A DNA stretch of 64,000 bases from Anagrus nilaparvatae (lineage: Eukaryota; Arthropoda; Insecta; Hymenoptera; Mymaridae). The notes under the pieces are model-generated. The model ran no database searches and was not told where the DNA came from. It saw nothing but the letters and a program-made list of their open reading frames with translations. The DNA lies in the NCBI GenBank assembly GCA_022575985.1, contig JAKSXM010000231.1, positions 26,326,501 through 26,390,500 of the forward strand. The letters run 5' to 3'. The first letter of the stretch is position 1, and every line of letters starts with the position of its first letter. This document shows positions 12,601-24,769 of the stretch, piece after piece. Position numbers and translations under genes: made by a program.

Positions 12601-15600
12601 CATTCTAAAAAATTCAAATGGCTTGAATGTGTCGATTAGGCGTTAATGGGTTAAGAAAATAAAAAAATTATTTGAATAAAACGTGCTTCGAGTAGTGGAG
12701 ATTTAGTGAAAATTTTTCTATGTACTGAAGTATTTCTAAAATGCTTTTGCAAGGTAAAATTTGCTTCAACAGTTTAGGATAGTCTGTCTTTCTCCTGCAA
12801 TTGCCTAAAATATTAAATTTCTTAATTTATTTAAAATATACAAATTAGTTATAATTTTAATATTTTTATTTAAATCATATTTTTTTAATGAATATTCTAT
12901 CATAGTAAATAATTATGAAATCAATTTTTTGATATTTTATTCAAGATTTTATTATTGAAATATACCTTTAGTAGGTACATGAATATTTAATAAATATTGA
13001 TTATAAATATTAATTGTAATTACAATTCATGTATGTACTTTTTATAGCGATCTTGCATTCTTATTCTTCTACAACTTTTGAACTGTTTTTATTTCTTTAA
13101 AATTTACGGTGCATGGTAGACAATTTTGTAATTTTGAATGCGATTTTGAAATCTGATATGATTTTTCATTATTTACGGATCTTCCATTGGCAAATATTTT
13201 GATTGCGTTATTTTTGAGAAGACATCGAGCACAATTAGTGCATTTTACTTTATTTTTAAAAAGTATTCTTTTACAAGTCATTATCGATTCCTTTCTTTTC
13301 AACAGTTTTTAACTACATTGAAATTTCATGTTACATGCGTTTATTTATATCTATTTTTATCAGCAGTTTCATGGCCAAAGCTGTTGCGATTGATAATTAT
13401 AATCATATTATAATTATAGTAATTATGTATAAATAATTATCAACGGCGTATTTTAATTTTTCCTCAATAATACATTAATATTCTTTATCAAAGTGATAAG
13501 TTTAAATACTAGTTTGGAGCGAGTCAATTATTTTTTCTAGCAACTACTTAATTACTTTTCAGGCTACTCGTTGCCGAAAATCGAGAATCGAGTCTTAGGA
13601 TCTAAAAATTGCCATGGAGGTATATTTTTAAAAGTACTTTTGGAAAAAAATACTATATATGGGACCGATTACCAGACATGACAAACAGTTTGAATCTCGT
13701 TTGATACAATTAAATTTACCCTTGTGAATGTTATGTTTATTATCTTTTTTGAATAATCAAAGAACTAGAATTTGTTTTCAGAGATTAAAAAACTTATTAG
13801 TAGATATCGACAAATTAAATATTAAGTACTTAATCGGAGCCTGATTCATTTTTATAATTTACAATTTGATACCTAGAATTGTTAACTGTTATACCGGGGT
13901 GATAATTTGCAAAAACATCTGATATATTGAATGAAAAAAAAATTACAATTACACATGACAAAATTACGATCCACACTTTATAATAATATATTTTTATGAA
14001 AAGCTAACTTCTTTTTTTAGTATCTAACTGAAATAATAAAAAATAAATATGACTCTAAAAATATATTTTTGAGGGCACTCTATGTCATAAAAAATGATGC
14101 GAATATTTTTAATTTTATATTTAAATTTAAGATAAATAAAACAGAAATTATAACCCAAGAAATGTTTCAATTAATAAATCAATTAATAAATAAAGAAATA
14201 AATATAAAATCATGCATTGATTTAACATTAGATTTAAATGAATATTTAAAATTTTTAATTGGCGAGGTAATAAAATCAATTTTCCAAATATTTTATAAAA
14301 ATTTTAGAGGATTTTATTTTCATTAATTTTTCTAGCTAAATGATGGATTAACAAACGAAGATAAAATAAAACAAGCATTATTTATTGCTGATTATAAACC
14401 ATATAATTGGATACCAAATTTAGACGAATTTAAAGATTATGCGATATTATTAAAAAATTTATTAAACGAGTATGACAATTTACCTGTACGAGATAAAAGT
14501 AAAATTCGAGCTATTGAGGATTATTTAGTTCGTTATTATATTATTTTATTAAATTATTTGATTTTACCATTTTAGTCCAGAAGCCGTATATGTTAGATGT
14601 ATGCAATTTTTTTCCAAAGCATGTTCAAGGCTACTTATGTTTGATCGATAAGCTGATTTCAAATTCTTAGGTCCCGACTCTGAATAATTAGCCCTAATAC
14701 CGAAAAACTATATTTTTTGGTCTACTTTTGAAGGTTATTTTGACATATTTCAAAAGAAACTTTGTTTAAATCTTTAAAATGATAGCCATTATGCTTTTGA
14801 TATCGCTGAATAAGAATATTTAGGTCCCTACCCCGTAGATTTTCTTCTAACGCAATTTACGGGTATTTAACGGTTTGTTTTTGCATTTTTTCAAATTTTA
14901 TTAAAGTTACTTTTCTAAATCTTATACAAGTCACTGAGTTAAGGATTTTTGAGTCATCGGTTTCAAATTTTCAGGTTCTGACACGAAAAAACGGTATCTT
15001 ATGGTCATTTTTTAAGGTTATTTTGACATGTTTCATAAAAAATATTTCTAATTGTTCTCAAATAAAAATAAATATGTCTATGAAGTCAGGACATAAATAT
15101 TTTTATTCAGCAACCTCAAAAATACATTGTCTATCATTTTGAGGACAATTACAAAAGTTTCTTATAAAATATATGTCAAAATAATCTTTAAAGTTGACCA
15201 AAAATTACAGTTTATTTATTTATTTATTTATTTAATTAATATATTTACAGCCTCTATAGGCCAATACATAAATAACAAAATATAAATATCAATTTTTTTA
15301 GAATATAAAAATATATTATTTTAATAATTAATTAAATTATTTTGACTAGATAATAATTAAAAAAAATTTTCCAATTACAATAAATAACAAATAAGTTTAC
15401 AAAATAAGAGTAACAAAATAAACTAACCATAATATTTTAGAAGTAAAGATTTGATTTTAAATTTAAAAGTATAAGGATTCGTGATTGATTGGATATTGAT
15501 GGGAATAGTATTCCAAAGTCTTTTACAGCGGTTAATAACAGAGAAGTAAGTATAGTCATTGCGAGAAAGGTGTTCAAACAAGCTTCTAGATTCGCGAAAT

Positions 15601-17240
15601 GAATAGGGAATACTTCGAAAACTAAATTTGCCTCTAAGTAGTGGACATTTGATTAAACCATGCAATATCTTGTGAGTAAACACCATATCTTGAACCCTAT
15701 GATGCGATTCAATAGTATGAATCTTAAGACGCACCGAGGGCCTGTGATAGTCATGATCAAAATAATTCATCGGTATGTTCGATTTTTCACACAAGTATTT
15801 AATAAAAAGATGTTATACTTGTTCTATTTTATACGACGACTTGGATGTGTAAGGAGACCAGATTCCAGAAGCATACGATAGATGTGGAAAAACATAAGAA
15901 TTATAAAGAATAGTTAAAGTACGTATGTTTCTGAATTTACTAGTTCTCCTTTTCAGCCAACCTAAAGATTTTTTAGCTTTAGATATTGCATAGTTAATAT
16001 GATCATCAAAATTAAATGTGTCATTAAATATAACTGCCAAATCTTTAAATGAATTTACACCATCAATATCAATATTGTGGAGATAATAATTAAAAATAAC
16101 AGGATTTTTAGATCTGGAAATTCGAAGTACCTTACATTTTTCTATGTTTAAGGGAATGCAATTATTCACACTCCATTTTTCAAGGTTTAGGAGATCATTT
16201 TGAAGTTTTAGAGCGTCTGACAAGGAAGCAATCTCCTTGACCAACTTACAATCATCAGCATATAAAAGAGACAGCGAATTAGTTATTTCAGCTGGAAGGT
16301 CATTAATGTAAATAAGAAAAAGTAGTGGTCCAAGATTGCTTCCTTGAGGGACACCGGAGGTATTTAATAACGATTCAGATACGTACTTTTTGGGTACGAT
16401 TACGTAAATAGGATGCGATCCAAAAGATCCAGCTATCCTGTAATCCAAAATCATGTAATTTGCGTAAGAGTATTTCATGGGATATTTTGTCAAAAGCCTT
16501 AGAGAAGTCTGTATAGATTACATCAACTTGATGCTTGGACTTAATAGCGTTTGAAACAAAATCAGAAAATACAGACAAGTTAGTTACAACAGAAAGGCCT
16601 TTGACAAAGCCATGCTGATATTGAGTAATTTGATCAATAACTTTATCATAAAGATTTTGATAAAAAATACTTTCAAATATTTTAGCAAGGGCACAGATTA
16701 TAGAAACTGGACGATAATTACCAACATTATTTTTATTACCTTTTTTAAATACAGGAGTGATGAATGATTGCTTCCAGATATCAGGAAATACCTGAGTAGA
16801 AAGTGATAAATTAAATATTAGGGACAATGGTTCAAGTAAAGAGTGGACACATTTTTTTAAAAATATGTTGGGTATTCCATCAGGACCTAGTCCACCGCTA
16901 TCATTAAGTAGTTTGACAGCCTTAACTATGTCATTATTGTTTATTTTAAATGGGGGAGAGGGATTGTTATTCGGGACAGTTATTCGGTATTCGAGCTAAT
17001 TACTCGGGGTAGGGACCTACAAATTTGAAATCAATTAATCGAAAAACTTAATTACTAACTCATGTAAGTAGCCTTCCACAAACTTTAAGAAAAAAGTGCA
17101 TAATTCTAACATATACGGTTTCTGGGGTCTGGACTATTTGTTACTAATGAAATTTTTTTTTTTTATTATTTTAGGTAAAAAGACTTGAATTTGTAGAAGA
17201 ATACATTGCAATTTCTGAATATAATTTATTATCGCATTAA
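3613..17240 (+). CDS. Nine-exon gene for a secreted protein of unknown family
   Basis: Exons: 3613-3732, 7266-7387, 8644-8799, 8886-9106, 11249-11385, 11461-11598, 14021-14266, 14336-14527, 17175-17240. Every junction has GT/AG ends and the phases (0,2,2,1,0,0,0,0) join into one open frame of 1398 nt, 465 residues. Residues 1 to about 26 form a hydrophobic signal peptide, then a basic stretch ending KSAKRR, so the product is probably secreted or lumenal. Exon 2 encodes a helical charged segment (QGCERLNGFLEDVLKAREQL). Exon 3 holds a basic RRIKR site, which with KRR could be a convertase site (inference). Exons 4-6 are Asn/Asp-rich and low complexity. Exons 7-9 are Leu/Ile/Lys-rich and helical. 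There are few cysteines. I recognise no domain. The weakest joins are the exon 3 acceptor (first AG after a T-run) and the exon 8 donor (GTTCGT). Exon 4 could alternatively read on to a stop just after its donor. Confidence 0.62.
8260..8335 (+). repeat. Fragment of the CATGTTCCATGC dispersed repeat (intron 2)
   Basis: AACATGTTCCATGC at 8297-8310, preceded by CTCAGCTG and followed by ACACAAACCGG, matches the fragment at 2221-2280 over tens of bases. It lies in intron 2 of the secreted-protein gene. Confidence 0.55.
9340..10137. mobile_element. Foldback-type element with G-rich repeated arms around a MULE remnant
   Basis: The left arm (about 9360-9510) is a string of short units such as TTTTCCCGATGAC and GTCCATTTTCCCG. 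The right arm (about 9950-10130) is the inverted form, with units such as CGGGGAAATGGTCAT repeated at roughly 14-17 bp. Between them lies a minus-strand Mutator-like transposase remnant. Long arms made of short tandem repeats are typical of foldback elements; Drosophila FB-NOF is MULE-related, so the pairing is sensible. It sits inside intron 4 of the secreted-protein gene. Confidence 0.6.
9583..9918 (-). pseudogene. C-terminal remnant of a Mutator-like (MULE) transposase
   Basis: On the minus strand the reading gives KNNSNEGWH, then SGRNHPDIFTAVEEFKKEQG, and ends with FKDYLNAIGCNISM and a stop at 9583-9585. This matches the pattern of the last part of insect MULE/FLYWCH-type transposases (NNSxEGWH, then xHPxIWxFI-xKKEQ, then a terminal helix). 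The frame is broken once in an A-run near 9699 and interrupted by the small palindrome at 9821-9849 (GAGTATAGTAAAGTACTTTA core). The upstream catalytic part is missing. The assignment rests on remembered family patterns, not on a search. Confidence 0.6.
11689..12655. mobile_element. 967-bp palindromic (foldback) element in intron 6
   Basis: The left end reads CTTAACCCATTAACGCC and the right end is its inverse, GGCGTTAATGGGTTAAG. The arms match, imperfectly, inward to about 12160, so most of the element is one inverted repeat of roughly 470-bp arms. No coding frame is visible inside. A shorter, diverged relative with the same terminal phrase (TTAACCCATTAGCACC ... GGTTAAG) lies at 42315-42545. 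Confidence 0.7.
14575..17134. mobile_element. TA-flanked terminal-inverted-repeat DNA element filling intron 8
   Basis: The left end, TA|GTCCAGAAGCCGTATATG, mirrors the right end, where CATATACGGTTTCTGGGGTC is followed by TGGAC|TA. The repeat includes the shared phrase TCTAACATATACGG and ends at TA dinucleotides, as in Tc1/mariner-type insertions. The left part also holds internal inverted phrases (AAGGTTATTTTGACAT, ATTTTTATTCAGC). No transposase is seen. The element is split by the Jockey-type insertion at 15211-16970, so it is the older of the two. Confidence 0.6.
15211..16970 (-). mobile_element. 5'-truncated, dead Jockey-type non-LTR retrotransposon
   Basis: The minus-strand reading gives reverse transcriptase blocks in order: GLGPDGIPNIFLKKC, NYRPVSIICALAKIFES, YTDFSKAFDKISHEILL, SGVPQGSNLGPLLFLIYIND, and the catalytic YADD followed by the thumb and C-terminal region of ORF2, ending at 15423. 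The frame shifts near 16385-16400, and an in-frame TAA interrupts it at about 15813. No endonuclease or ORF1 is present, so it is 5'-truncated. The 3' end is a short UTR (AGCCTCTATAGGCCAATAC in + orientation) with a (TTTA)n tail at 15211-15234. It is inactive by itself and lies antisense in intron 8 of the secreted-protein gene. Confidence 0.88.
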
Positions 17241-17266
17241 ATCCTTTGTTACATATATATTAATCT

Positions 17267-17272
17267 AATAAA
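17267..17272 (+). promoter_or_regulatory. Polyadenylation signal AATAAA of the secreted-protein gene
   Basis: AATAAA lies 27 bases after the stop codon at 17238-17240. In DNA this AT-rich the hexamer is common, so the support is mainly its position. Confidence 0.4.
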
Positions 17273-20200
17273 AAATTTATTTTATAATTATAGCAATAAA
17301 TTATTTGATATTGCAGTTTTTTAATTAAAAATAGTCTGAACCAGATTATTTGAGAGTAAATTTTCTTAGAATTTTTTCAAATGCTAAATTTCAAAGCTTT
17401 ATTTAATAAATAATACGTTTAATAAATTTGAGGCTTTGAATGGTTTTGTATAAAATCACGAGTTTTTAAGGGAGTGATACAAAATCAGCTTTGAATAATC
17501 ACCCTCCGAAAAAGATCCTTTTATGGCAAAACTAAATATTCTTAAAAGCAACCCCAAAGTGATTTTATGCTTGATACAAAAAGAATCCTTTTGCAGGAAA
17601 ATGATCTCATTTTCTGACAGAAATCATTTTTTTATGTCAAAGGGATTCCTTTCCTGACAAGGTTTGGTTTTAAAATTATTATCTTTTTGCTCTCCAGGAT
17701 CATTTTCTGAGTGGATTTGTATTCCTAAATCTTGCAGCATAAGCCAATTAATTGTAGTAACGTTAAAAATTTATATGATACTCATTTGCAAAAGTTATTA
17801 GTATTTTATATAAATTTTATGAATTATTAGTTTAATATTAACTTTCGCCTTGTGAAAAACAATAAAAATTAAAAAAAAATTGAATTAACATAATTTAGAT
17901 GAAACAAATAATTTGGATCAACCCATGCACACTAGTAAATACATTAATTTTAAACAAAATAAAAAAAAAAGAAAAAAATTCTCAAAAGCTTATAATGTTA
18001 TTTTATTATATTGTATACGTGAAAAAGTATATTACAAAGTATACAAGCATATTTTTATAAGAATAAATAAATAAGAAAAAACATGTTTATCAAACTAAAT
18101 TCCTTTTTTTCCTCAAAAAAAAAGTGTCTACCAATATTATTTCTTCCAGTAATATAATATAGTAAAGAAATGGTCGAAGCTTTTGTAAATTTAACGTTTA
18201 TACCGAAACGAGTTATTTAAATATTCTAGTGAGCAACCTGCAGCTGGGTACACTTTTATATATATAAATACTTATACTACCCCCTCTTTACACCCTTTTA
18301 AAATTTTCCTTTTTTCACCCCTTGCGTATTATAATATAATATTTCTCTTTTATATTAAGTAAGATAGAAAAAGATGGAAAACGAAAGATGAGTGACTTCT
18401 TAAAATGTCTTTTTATACATTAATATTACGCCGAGTCGGCACGCGGTCTAACGTAGTTGACTTTTTGCTTTAAAAAGAGATAGAAAAAATAAGTGAATAT
18501 AAGGAAAAAAGGGTCGAGGGATTTCGCGGTATTTTTACATAACATTAAGCGAGAAAAGAGAAAAAAAGAAAGAGTTTATACTGTAAGGGTTCAGATTTCA
18601 TGTATTTTCTATGTAAAAAATATAAAAAGAGTGTATGTGTGTAATGTACAAACTGTGGGTGGCCACTTTGTTAAAGGGATGTTGTCAGGGATAAAACTCT
18701 AATGGGGCTTAAAATGCAATGACATGATGTTTTCGTCGCGTCCATTTACATTATATTTCAGAACAGTTTATATCAAGAGATCATACAGTTTCGATTATTT
18801 TCACTTAATTCTTTTACTTTTTATCATTAAAAAAAATAAATTGCTTAAAAATTTTTATTATTAAGTATATAATTATTTTTCTTTTTCTTCAAAAAATACC
18901 TATATTGCTGTGTAATAAAGTTAAATTTTTTTATCGGAATTATTATTGAATAATTTTTTAATTAAAAAATTTATCCAATAGTTATTTTAATTTATTGGAA
19001 AACTTTTTTTTTTTATTATAAAAATAGTCATGTTTTAATAACAATAAAAATATAATTTTATAACGATAAATTTTATTAACAAAATACTTTACATGGAAAA
19101 TGAAAGTACGCTGCCAACTAGCTGGCACTAAGGTTCCTCAAACAATGAGCTTAATCCATCAATATGCCACTGATATCACCGATTACAACCATGCAATCAT
19201 ACATACATTTCTCTCTTAATTCCATTATAGTTGTGAAATATCACCGGTCATAATATTCTCAGATATTAGTAATTTCACGGAATTATATGAGGTATAACAC
19301 CAAAAAAAAAAAATATTAAATATGTATTACAGTTTTTTTAATTATTTGTTTTTTTAATTTTAAGAAAATAATTTTGAAAATATTCGGTATTAGATCCAAA
19401 AAATTACTATACTCGAACTTTCTAAAACTAGTACTCTCATAGAGATAAATTAGGTACTAAGTCCAAAAAGAAAAAAAAAGTTGGTGTTTTTTGTATTTTT
19501 TCGTGAAAAAAATTTTGGGAAAAAAATTTTCAAAAAATTAATTATTCGATTCGAGATATCGAGTAAAAACCATATTTTCAAATATATAAGTACTATCGTA
19601 GAAATAAATTAGGTATTACATCCAATTTAAAAAAAAAAAAAGTAGTTTGAGATTTTTTGATAAAAAAATTTTTTTAAGGTTGTTGTTCGGTACAGCTAGC
19701 GAACCTAGCGGATTATTTCGCGAAGTTCAACAAAATTTAATATTATTATTATTATAAGTAAAAAAAAAATAAAAATATTTGCTTATTATGAATTTCAGAA
19801 GAAAAATTATGACTATTTTTATTGATGAATACTTTATTTTTTTTATAAAAATTAATAAAAATTAATAAAAACTTAAAATATTATAAATTTACGAAAAAAA
19901 ATTTTGTTTTTTTTCAACTTTGGAGTTTAATATTTCTGATACAAAATGGTCAATTCACTTCAAATTTTAAAATGATATTCTAATACTACCCGCGTAATTT
20001 TGGATTATGCGAGCCATATATGGGATATGCATTTTCCCATATATGGGCGACATATAGCCGATATATGGGAAACTGTATTTCCCATATATCGCCAGAGATC
20101 ATTTCCGACATATGGGGAATATATAGACAAAAGCTTTTTTATCAATTCTCAAATCATTTCTTAAAATTAAGTAAGATAAAGAAAAATATGTAATATTAAA

Positions 20201-21109
20201 TAAAAACCATTTTTTAAAGTTAAAATACACATTTATTTTAAAAAATTAAAAATTTTTTTTACATAAAGGAAATATAATATATTTAAGAAATATTTAATAA
20301 ATTTATACATTTTTATAATATATTTGCATCATTTTTCAACAATTTCTATCATGAACACTGGACACTGCTGGAGCATTCTTTAATGAGCCTGTAAAAAACA
20401 AAAGCAGTAAATTATTAAATGCATTGCTAAAATAAATCCTTTCATAAAATCAAAGTTTTTAGGATAAAAATGTCAGAGAAAAATCCAACATAAAAAGATT
20501 TTAGAATAAAGTTTACAAAAAACTTTGGAAATTAAAGAAAAATTCCAAATTAGCAATTTAAAAGGGCAAGTATCCGGCGATATAGAGTGTTAGTAATGCA
20601 AAATTTTTAAATTTATTTTCTTAAAAAGAATCAAGAATTATTAAGATCAAGTATTTCTTAACAAATATTAGGTATTGTTAAAAAAAAATCTTTATTTTTT
20701 GAAAATTTTACTTTTTTTAGACGTATTTTTTGGGGCTTCGCACCCTCTCACCCGTTTCCCAGAAATGCTTTCTGGATACGCCCATATCTTTCTTAAATCA
20801 TATTGAAAATCTCACCATTCTGGACGCTTGAGAAAATCCAACTAGCAGTTTGTCAAACAGGCACCAGTATCGGAGAATGAGGTTATGGCCCAGAAAATTA
20901 ACTGAAAAAATTGTTTTTTTTTATAGTTTTGCATGCAGTATTTTAGTAGGAAGAAAATAAGCAATTTGTAGTTCTAACTTACAATTCTGCTGCCTTTTTT
21001 ATAGGTTGCACTGATATTTTCAAACTTTTATTTAAATTTTGTCGCTGATTATTATTATTCTTGAAAAAGTTATTTTTCTAAGCTAAGCTAATTCTTAAAA
21101 AGAATTATT

Positions 21110-21353
21110 CTAAGCCCCTTAATCAATATTATTCCAAGTCCCTAAAACGATATTATTTTAAGTCCCCCCTGATAAACCTGTATTATCTTAAGTCCTTAAG
21201 CTCAGATTTTTCAAAGTCTCCTAATTATTCTAAGTTTCATTTGACCCCCCTCCTTAAATAAGACAAATTTGACCACCCCCCTTAAATAGGACAAATATTA
21301 CCCCCCCCCTTAATTTTTTCTGAAGTACCCCCTCCCTATAAACATGTTCCATG
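21110..21353 (+). repeat. Dispersed G-run/GCATGGAACATGTT repeat, copy 2
   Basis: Spaced units of 'ttattctaagtcccc' are followed by three C-run units (TTGACCCCCCTCC and similar) and end in CCCTCCCTATAAACATGTTC-CATG. It is the same order as 30405-30672 and the inverse of 1907-2150. It has fewer C-run units than the copy at 30430. Confidence 0.6.
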
Positions 21354-23380
21354 TTAAAAATTGAACATTTCTGACCAATTCATGAAATGGTCAAAAATAA
21401 TGACTATTTTATGAATTAGGCAAGGGGCTTGAACATATCATAAATTGGTCAAAAAGTTGAGAAAAAAAGATGTTTTTGGTATGTTTGTTGTGGGGGAAGA
21501 CTTTTGGTAATTATTTGAGATTTAGGGTCCTACAGACCTTAATGGGCCTCTTGGGGCAGCTGTTTCTAAGTAATGCTAAAAGTAGATACAGAATAGGTCT
21601 GTAGAACCAAAAATCACAAATAATCATTAACAGTCTCCCATCACAACAAAGTCAGAATAAAATTGGTGGTAACTACCAAAAACATTTTTTTTTTTTTCAT
21701 TTTAAGCAGTATAAAAGCTTTTTTCGGTCTAATAAAAAATGGGCGTTGTATTTTTTTTTCAAGCCAAAATCGTATCTGAACCTAAAATTTTCTGCAGAAT
21801 CTAAATTTGAAATAAAAAAGTATTGTGGCCCTAAACACCAAATATAATTCAATCTATCATATGGCCCTTTCCAACTTTAACAACTTTTATATAAAACAAT
21901 TTTCGTTATTTTGCTTTGTTTTCGAGATATTTGAGTGTATCGTTTAAAATGATTCACCCTGTATATATATCTTGCAGTCATTTTGATTATATTATTAGCT
22001 TATTAATATTATTAGTAAAAATTTAAAATTTAAAATTATCAGTAATTTTATAAAATTTTTCGAATTTGATGAAAATATAATTTAAAAAAATGAAATTCAA
22101 CAAAAATACTGATCAAAATTATAAGGAGCGTCAACAGTCCATTGGATAAAATAGCTTTTTATAGATCGTAGAGTCTTTCTTTATTCTTAAAATATTTTAT
22201 GTAATTTATTTGATTCTGCGGAATGTGCTGAATGGCACCACTGTAATGTCATACATAAAGGGCGTATTTTCAAAGATTTACACTTGCAAATTTTTTAGCA
22301 AACCAGTTGGTGATGCAATAAATGAATACCAGTTGATATATCTATTTTATAAATCTTGTTTCTTTAATAAACTACTTTTTCTACGACATTTTTATGGTTT
22401 AGCGATCCATGGTCAACCTTTGTACAGATACAAGTATAGTTTTCCCTTTATTTATTAATTTTTTAGAATTTTTTTACTTGATTCAACTATTTTATCCGAT
22501 ACCTCTCTTGGTAGATACCAAGATAAGGATACCTTAATTGGCTTCCTTTGGTTCTTTATCAACCCTTTTTTCAGAATTTAATAGATATTCAATTTTATAC
22601 TTATTACTTATATTGAATTTTTTTCAATAAAAATAATAAATTTCATAAAAAGAAGAAATTTTCTAATTTTGATTAAAACTTATTTATTGAACATTGTTTT
22701 TTAATATTATTATCAAAAAAATTATTAAGCGGCCCCCGTAGTTTTATAAAATTACTTTGGATTCGAATTTTCGTTTTTAGTTTATTCAAATTGTTTTCAA
22801 AAAAATCGAAAAGTTTTATAAAGTTACTAATAATTTTTTAAAATCACTGATGTCACCAAAATTACTGCAACATATATATTATATATTTCAAAGATCTAAT
22901 AAACTTGTTTTCAAATCTATTTCCTCAAAATCAATTTTTTTTTTTTATTTTGTTTACTATAAAAAACATACTTTTGGCACAGAAACGAATTGAACGATTA
23001 TTGAAACTGATATGATTGCATAAAAGAAAAAAAAATAATTTTTAGGTAAGAAAACAAGATAAAGGAAGTAAATGTTCAATTGCAGTTGAGTATTGTTAAA
23101 TTATATATATATATATATATATATAAAGTTGCAATGAAGGACATGTCGATAACATAAGTTGAACTGTATATGATAAGCTTTTCTAATGTAACTTATATAT
23201 AAAATTTTTAGTCATTTTTTAGTGTTACAATAATATGAAATAACTTATCTTTTTATTATATAAAGCTAAAGAATAAAACAAATTTTCAGATAAAAATTTT
23301 TTTTATTATAAAAACTGAGATACACAATAGATGCAATAAATTTATTTATAAAGATTATTGATTTTATGTTATAATTAAAC

Positions 23381-24527
23381 TATATGAGCATATATTTTAA
23401 AATTGATACTTAACTTGAGCCTGGAATCGTAAATTTTTTTTTTAAGGGCACACCGGAACGACCCTTGTTTTCGTGAAGTTTGAACCCTCAGGAAGTTGAA
23501 AAAAGTCGTGAACAAGGATTCGGTGATAGGTGCCAAAAAGATTTTTTCACTTTCATGTCAGAAACCGTGTTTTTCGTATCTGAACTACCCCAAATTTTTA
23601 AAATAACTTTTTAGGCAAATAAAATTTTAAAAAATAGATAAGAAAATCTAATTGCCAGGGAAAAACCACTCCAGAAGAAAAAAAAACTTTTCTTTTTCCG
23701 ATGAAATTTAGCCAAGTTATCGTCAATTTAAGATTTTGCTCAAATTTGTCTTAAAAAAGATTGAAATTTTATTGAAAAAAGCCTGTTTCTAAACTTTAAA
23801 CATGCATTATTCGCTTGATTTTCATCATAAAATAATAATTTTTTTTTTTTAATCGATTAATTTTTTCCTGGCAATTCATTTCTTTAAAAAAAAAATCATT
23901 TTTATTGATCAAATTTCAATTTTTAGATCAAAAACTGTATTAAGTAAATCTTGCTACTTACAGTTTTCAAAGGCTTTTGACCTAAAAATTGAAATTTGAT
24001 CAATAAAAATAATTTTTTTCTTAAAGAAATGAATTGCCAGGGAAAAATTAATCGATTTAAAAAAAAAAATTATTATTTTATGATGAAAATCAAGCGAATA
24101 ATGCATGTTTAAAGTTTAGAAACAGGCTTTTTTCATTAAAATTTCAATCTTTTTTAAGACAAATTTGAGCAAAATCTTAAATTGACGATAACTTGGCTAA
24201 ATTTCATCGGAAAAAGAAAAGTTTTTTTTTCTTCTGGAGTGGTTTTTCCCTGGCAATTAGATTTTCTTATCTATTTTTTAAAATTTTATTTTCCTAAAAA
24301 GTTATTTTAAAAATTTGGGGTAGCTCAGATACGAAAAACACGGTTTCTGACATAAAAGTGAAAAAATCTTTTTGGCACCTATCACCGAATCCTTGTTCAC
24401 GACTTTTTTCGACTTTCTGAGGGTTCAAACTTCACGAAAACAAGGGTCGTTCCGGTATGCCCTCAAAAAAAAAATTTACAATTCCAGGCTCAAGTTAAGT
24501 ATCAATTTTAAAATATATGCTCATATA
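23381..24527. mobile_element. 1.15-kb near-perfect palindrome
   Basis: The left arm starts TATATGAGCATATATTTTAA and the right arm ends with its inverse. Internal landmarks such as GGAACGACCCTTG (left) and CAAGGGTCGTTCC (right) mirror each other across a centre near 23954. The arms are about 565 bp each with few mismatches and almost no spacer. No coding frame is visible. It is probably a foldback-type non-autonomous DNA transposon. The longer outer match may be flanking sequence caught in an inverted duplication. Confidence 0.7.
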
Positions 24528-24769
24528 CCTTACTATTTGAAATGATCTTTTTCTATAGAATTAAAAATTTAGTTAATATAATTTGGAAAATATAATCAAA
24601 TAGAAAATTAAAATGAATTATTTAATTCTTTCAGGAAAAATATTATTTCTTTTACTTTGAGAAACAAAGAATACTTTAGGCTATTGGCACTACTGTTTCT
24701 AGAAAAAGTAAACTATAGCTTGAGATTTTATGGAGAAAAAAATTTTAGAAAAAGCTTAGGTAAAAAGGT

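Noticed and set aside
13069..13302. Minus-strand 77-codon frame with several cysteines in intron 6
   Set aside because: Cys spacing (CTNCARC) is suggestive, but I recognise no family, there is no promoter or splice context, and it stands alone.
20330..20400. Possible minus-strand terminal exon (TTTTTTACAG then a short frame to a stop)
   Set aside because: Only one short candidate exon; no upstream exons or domain to support a gene.
22210..22458. 82-codon plus-strand frame
   Set aside because: No ATG at its start, no recognised motif and no splice context; likely chance.
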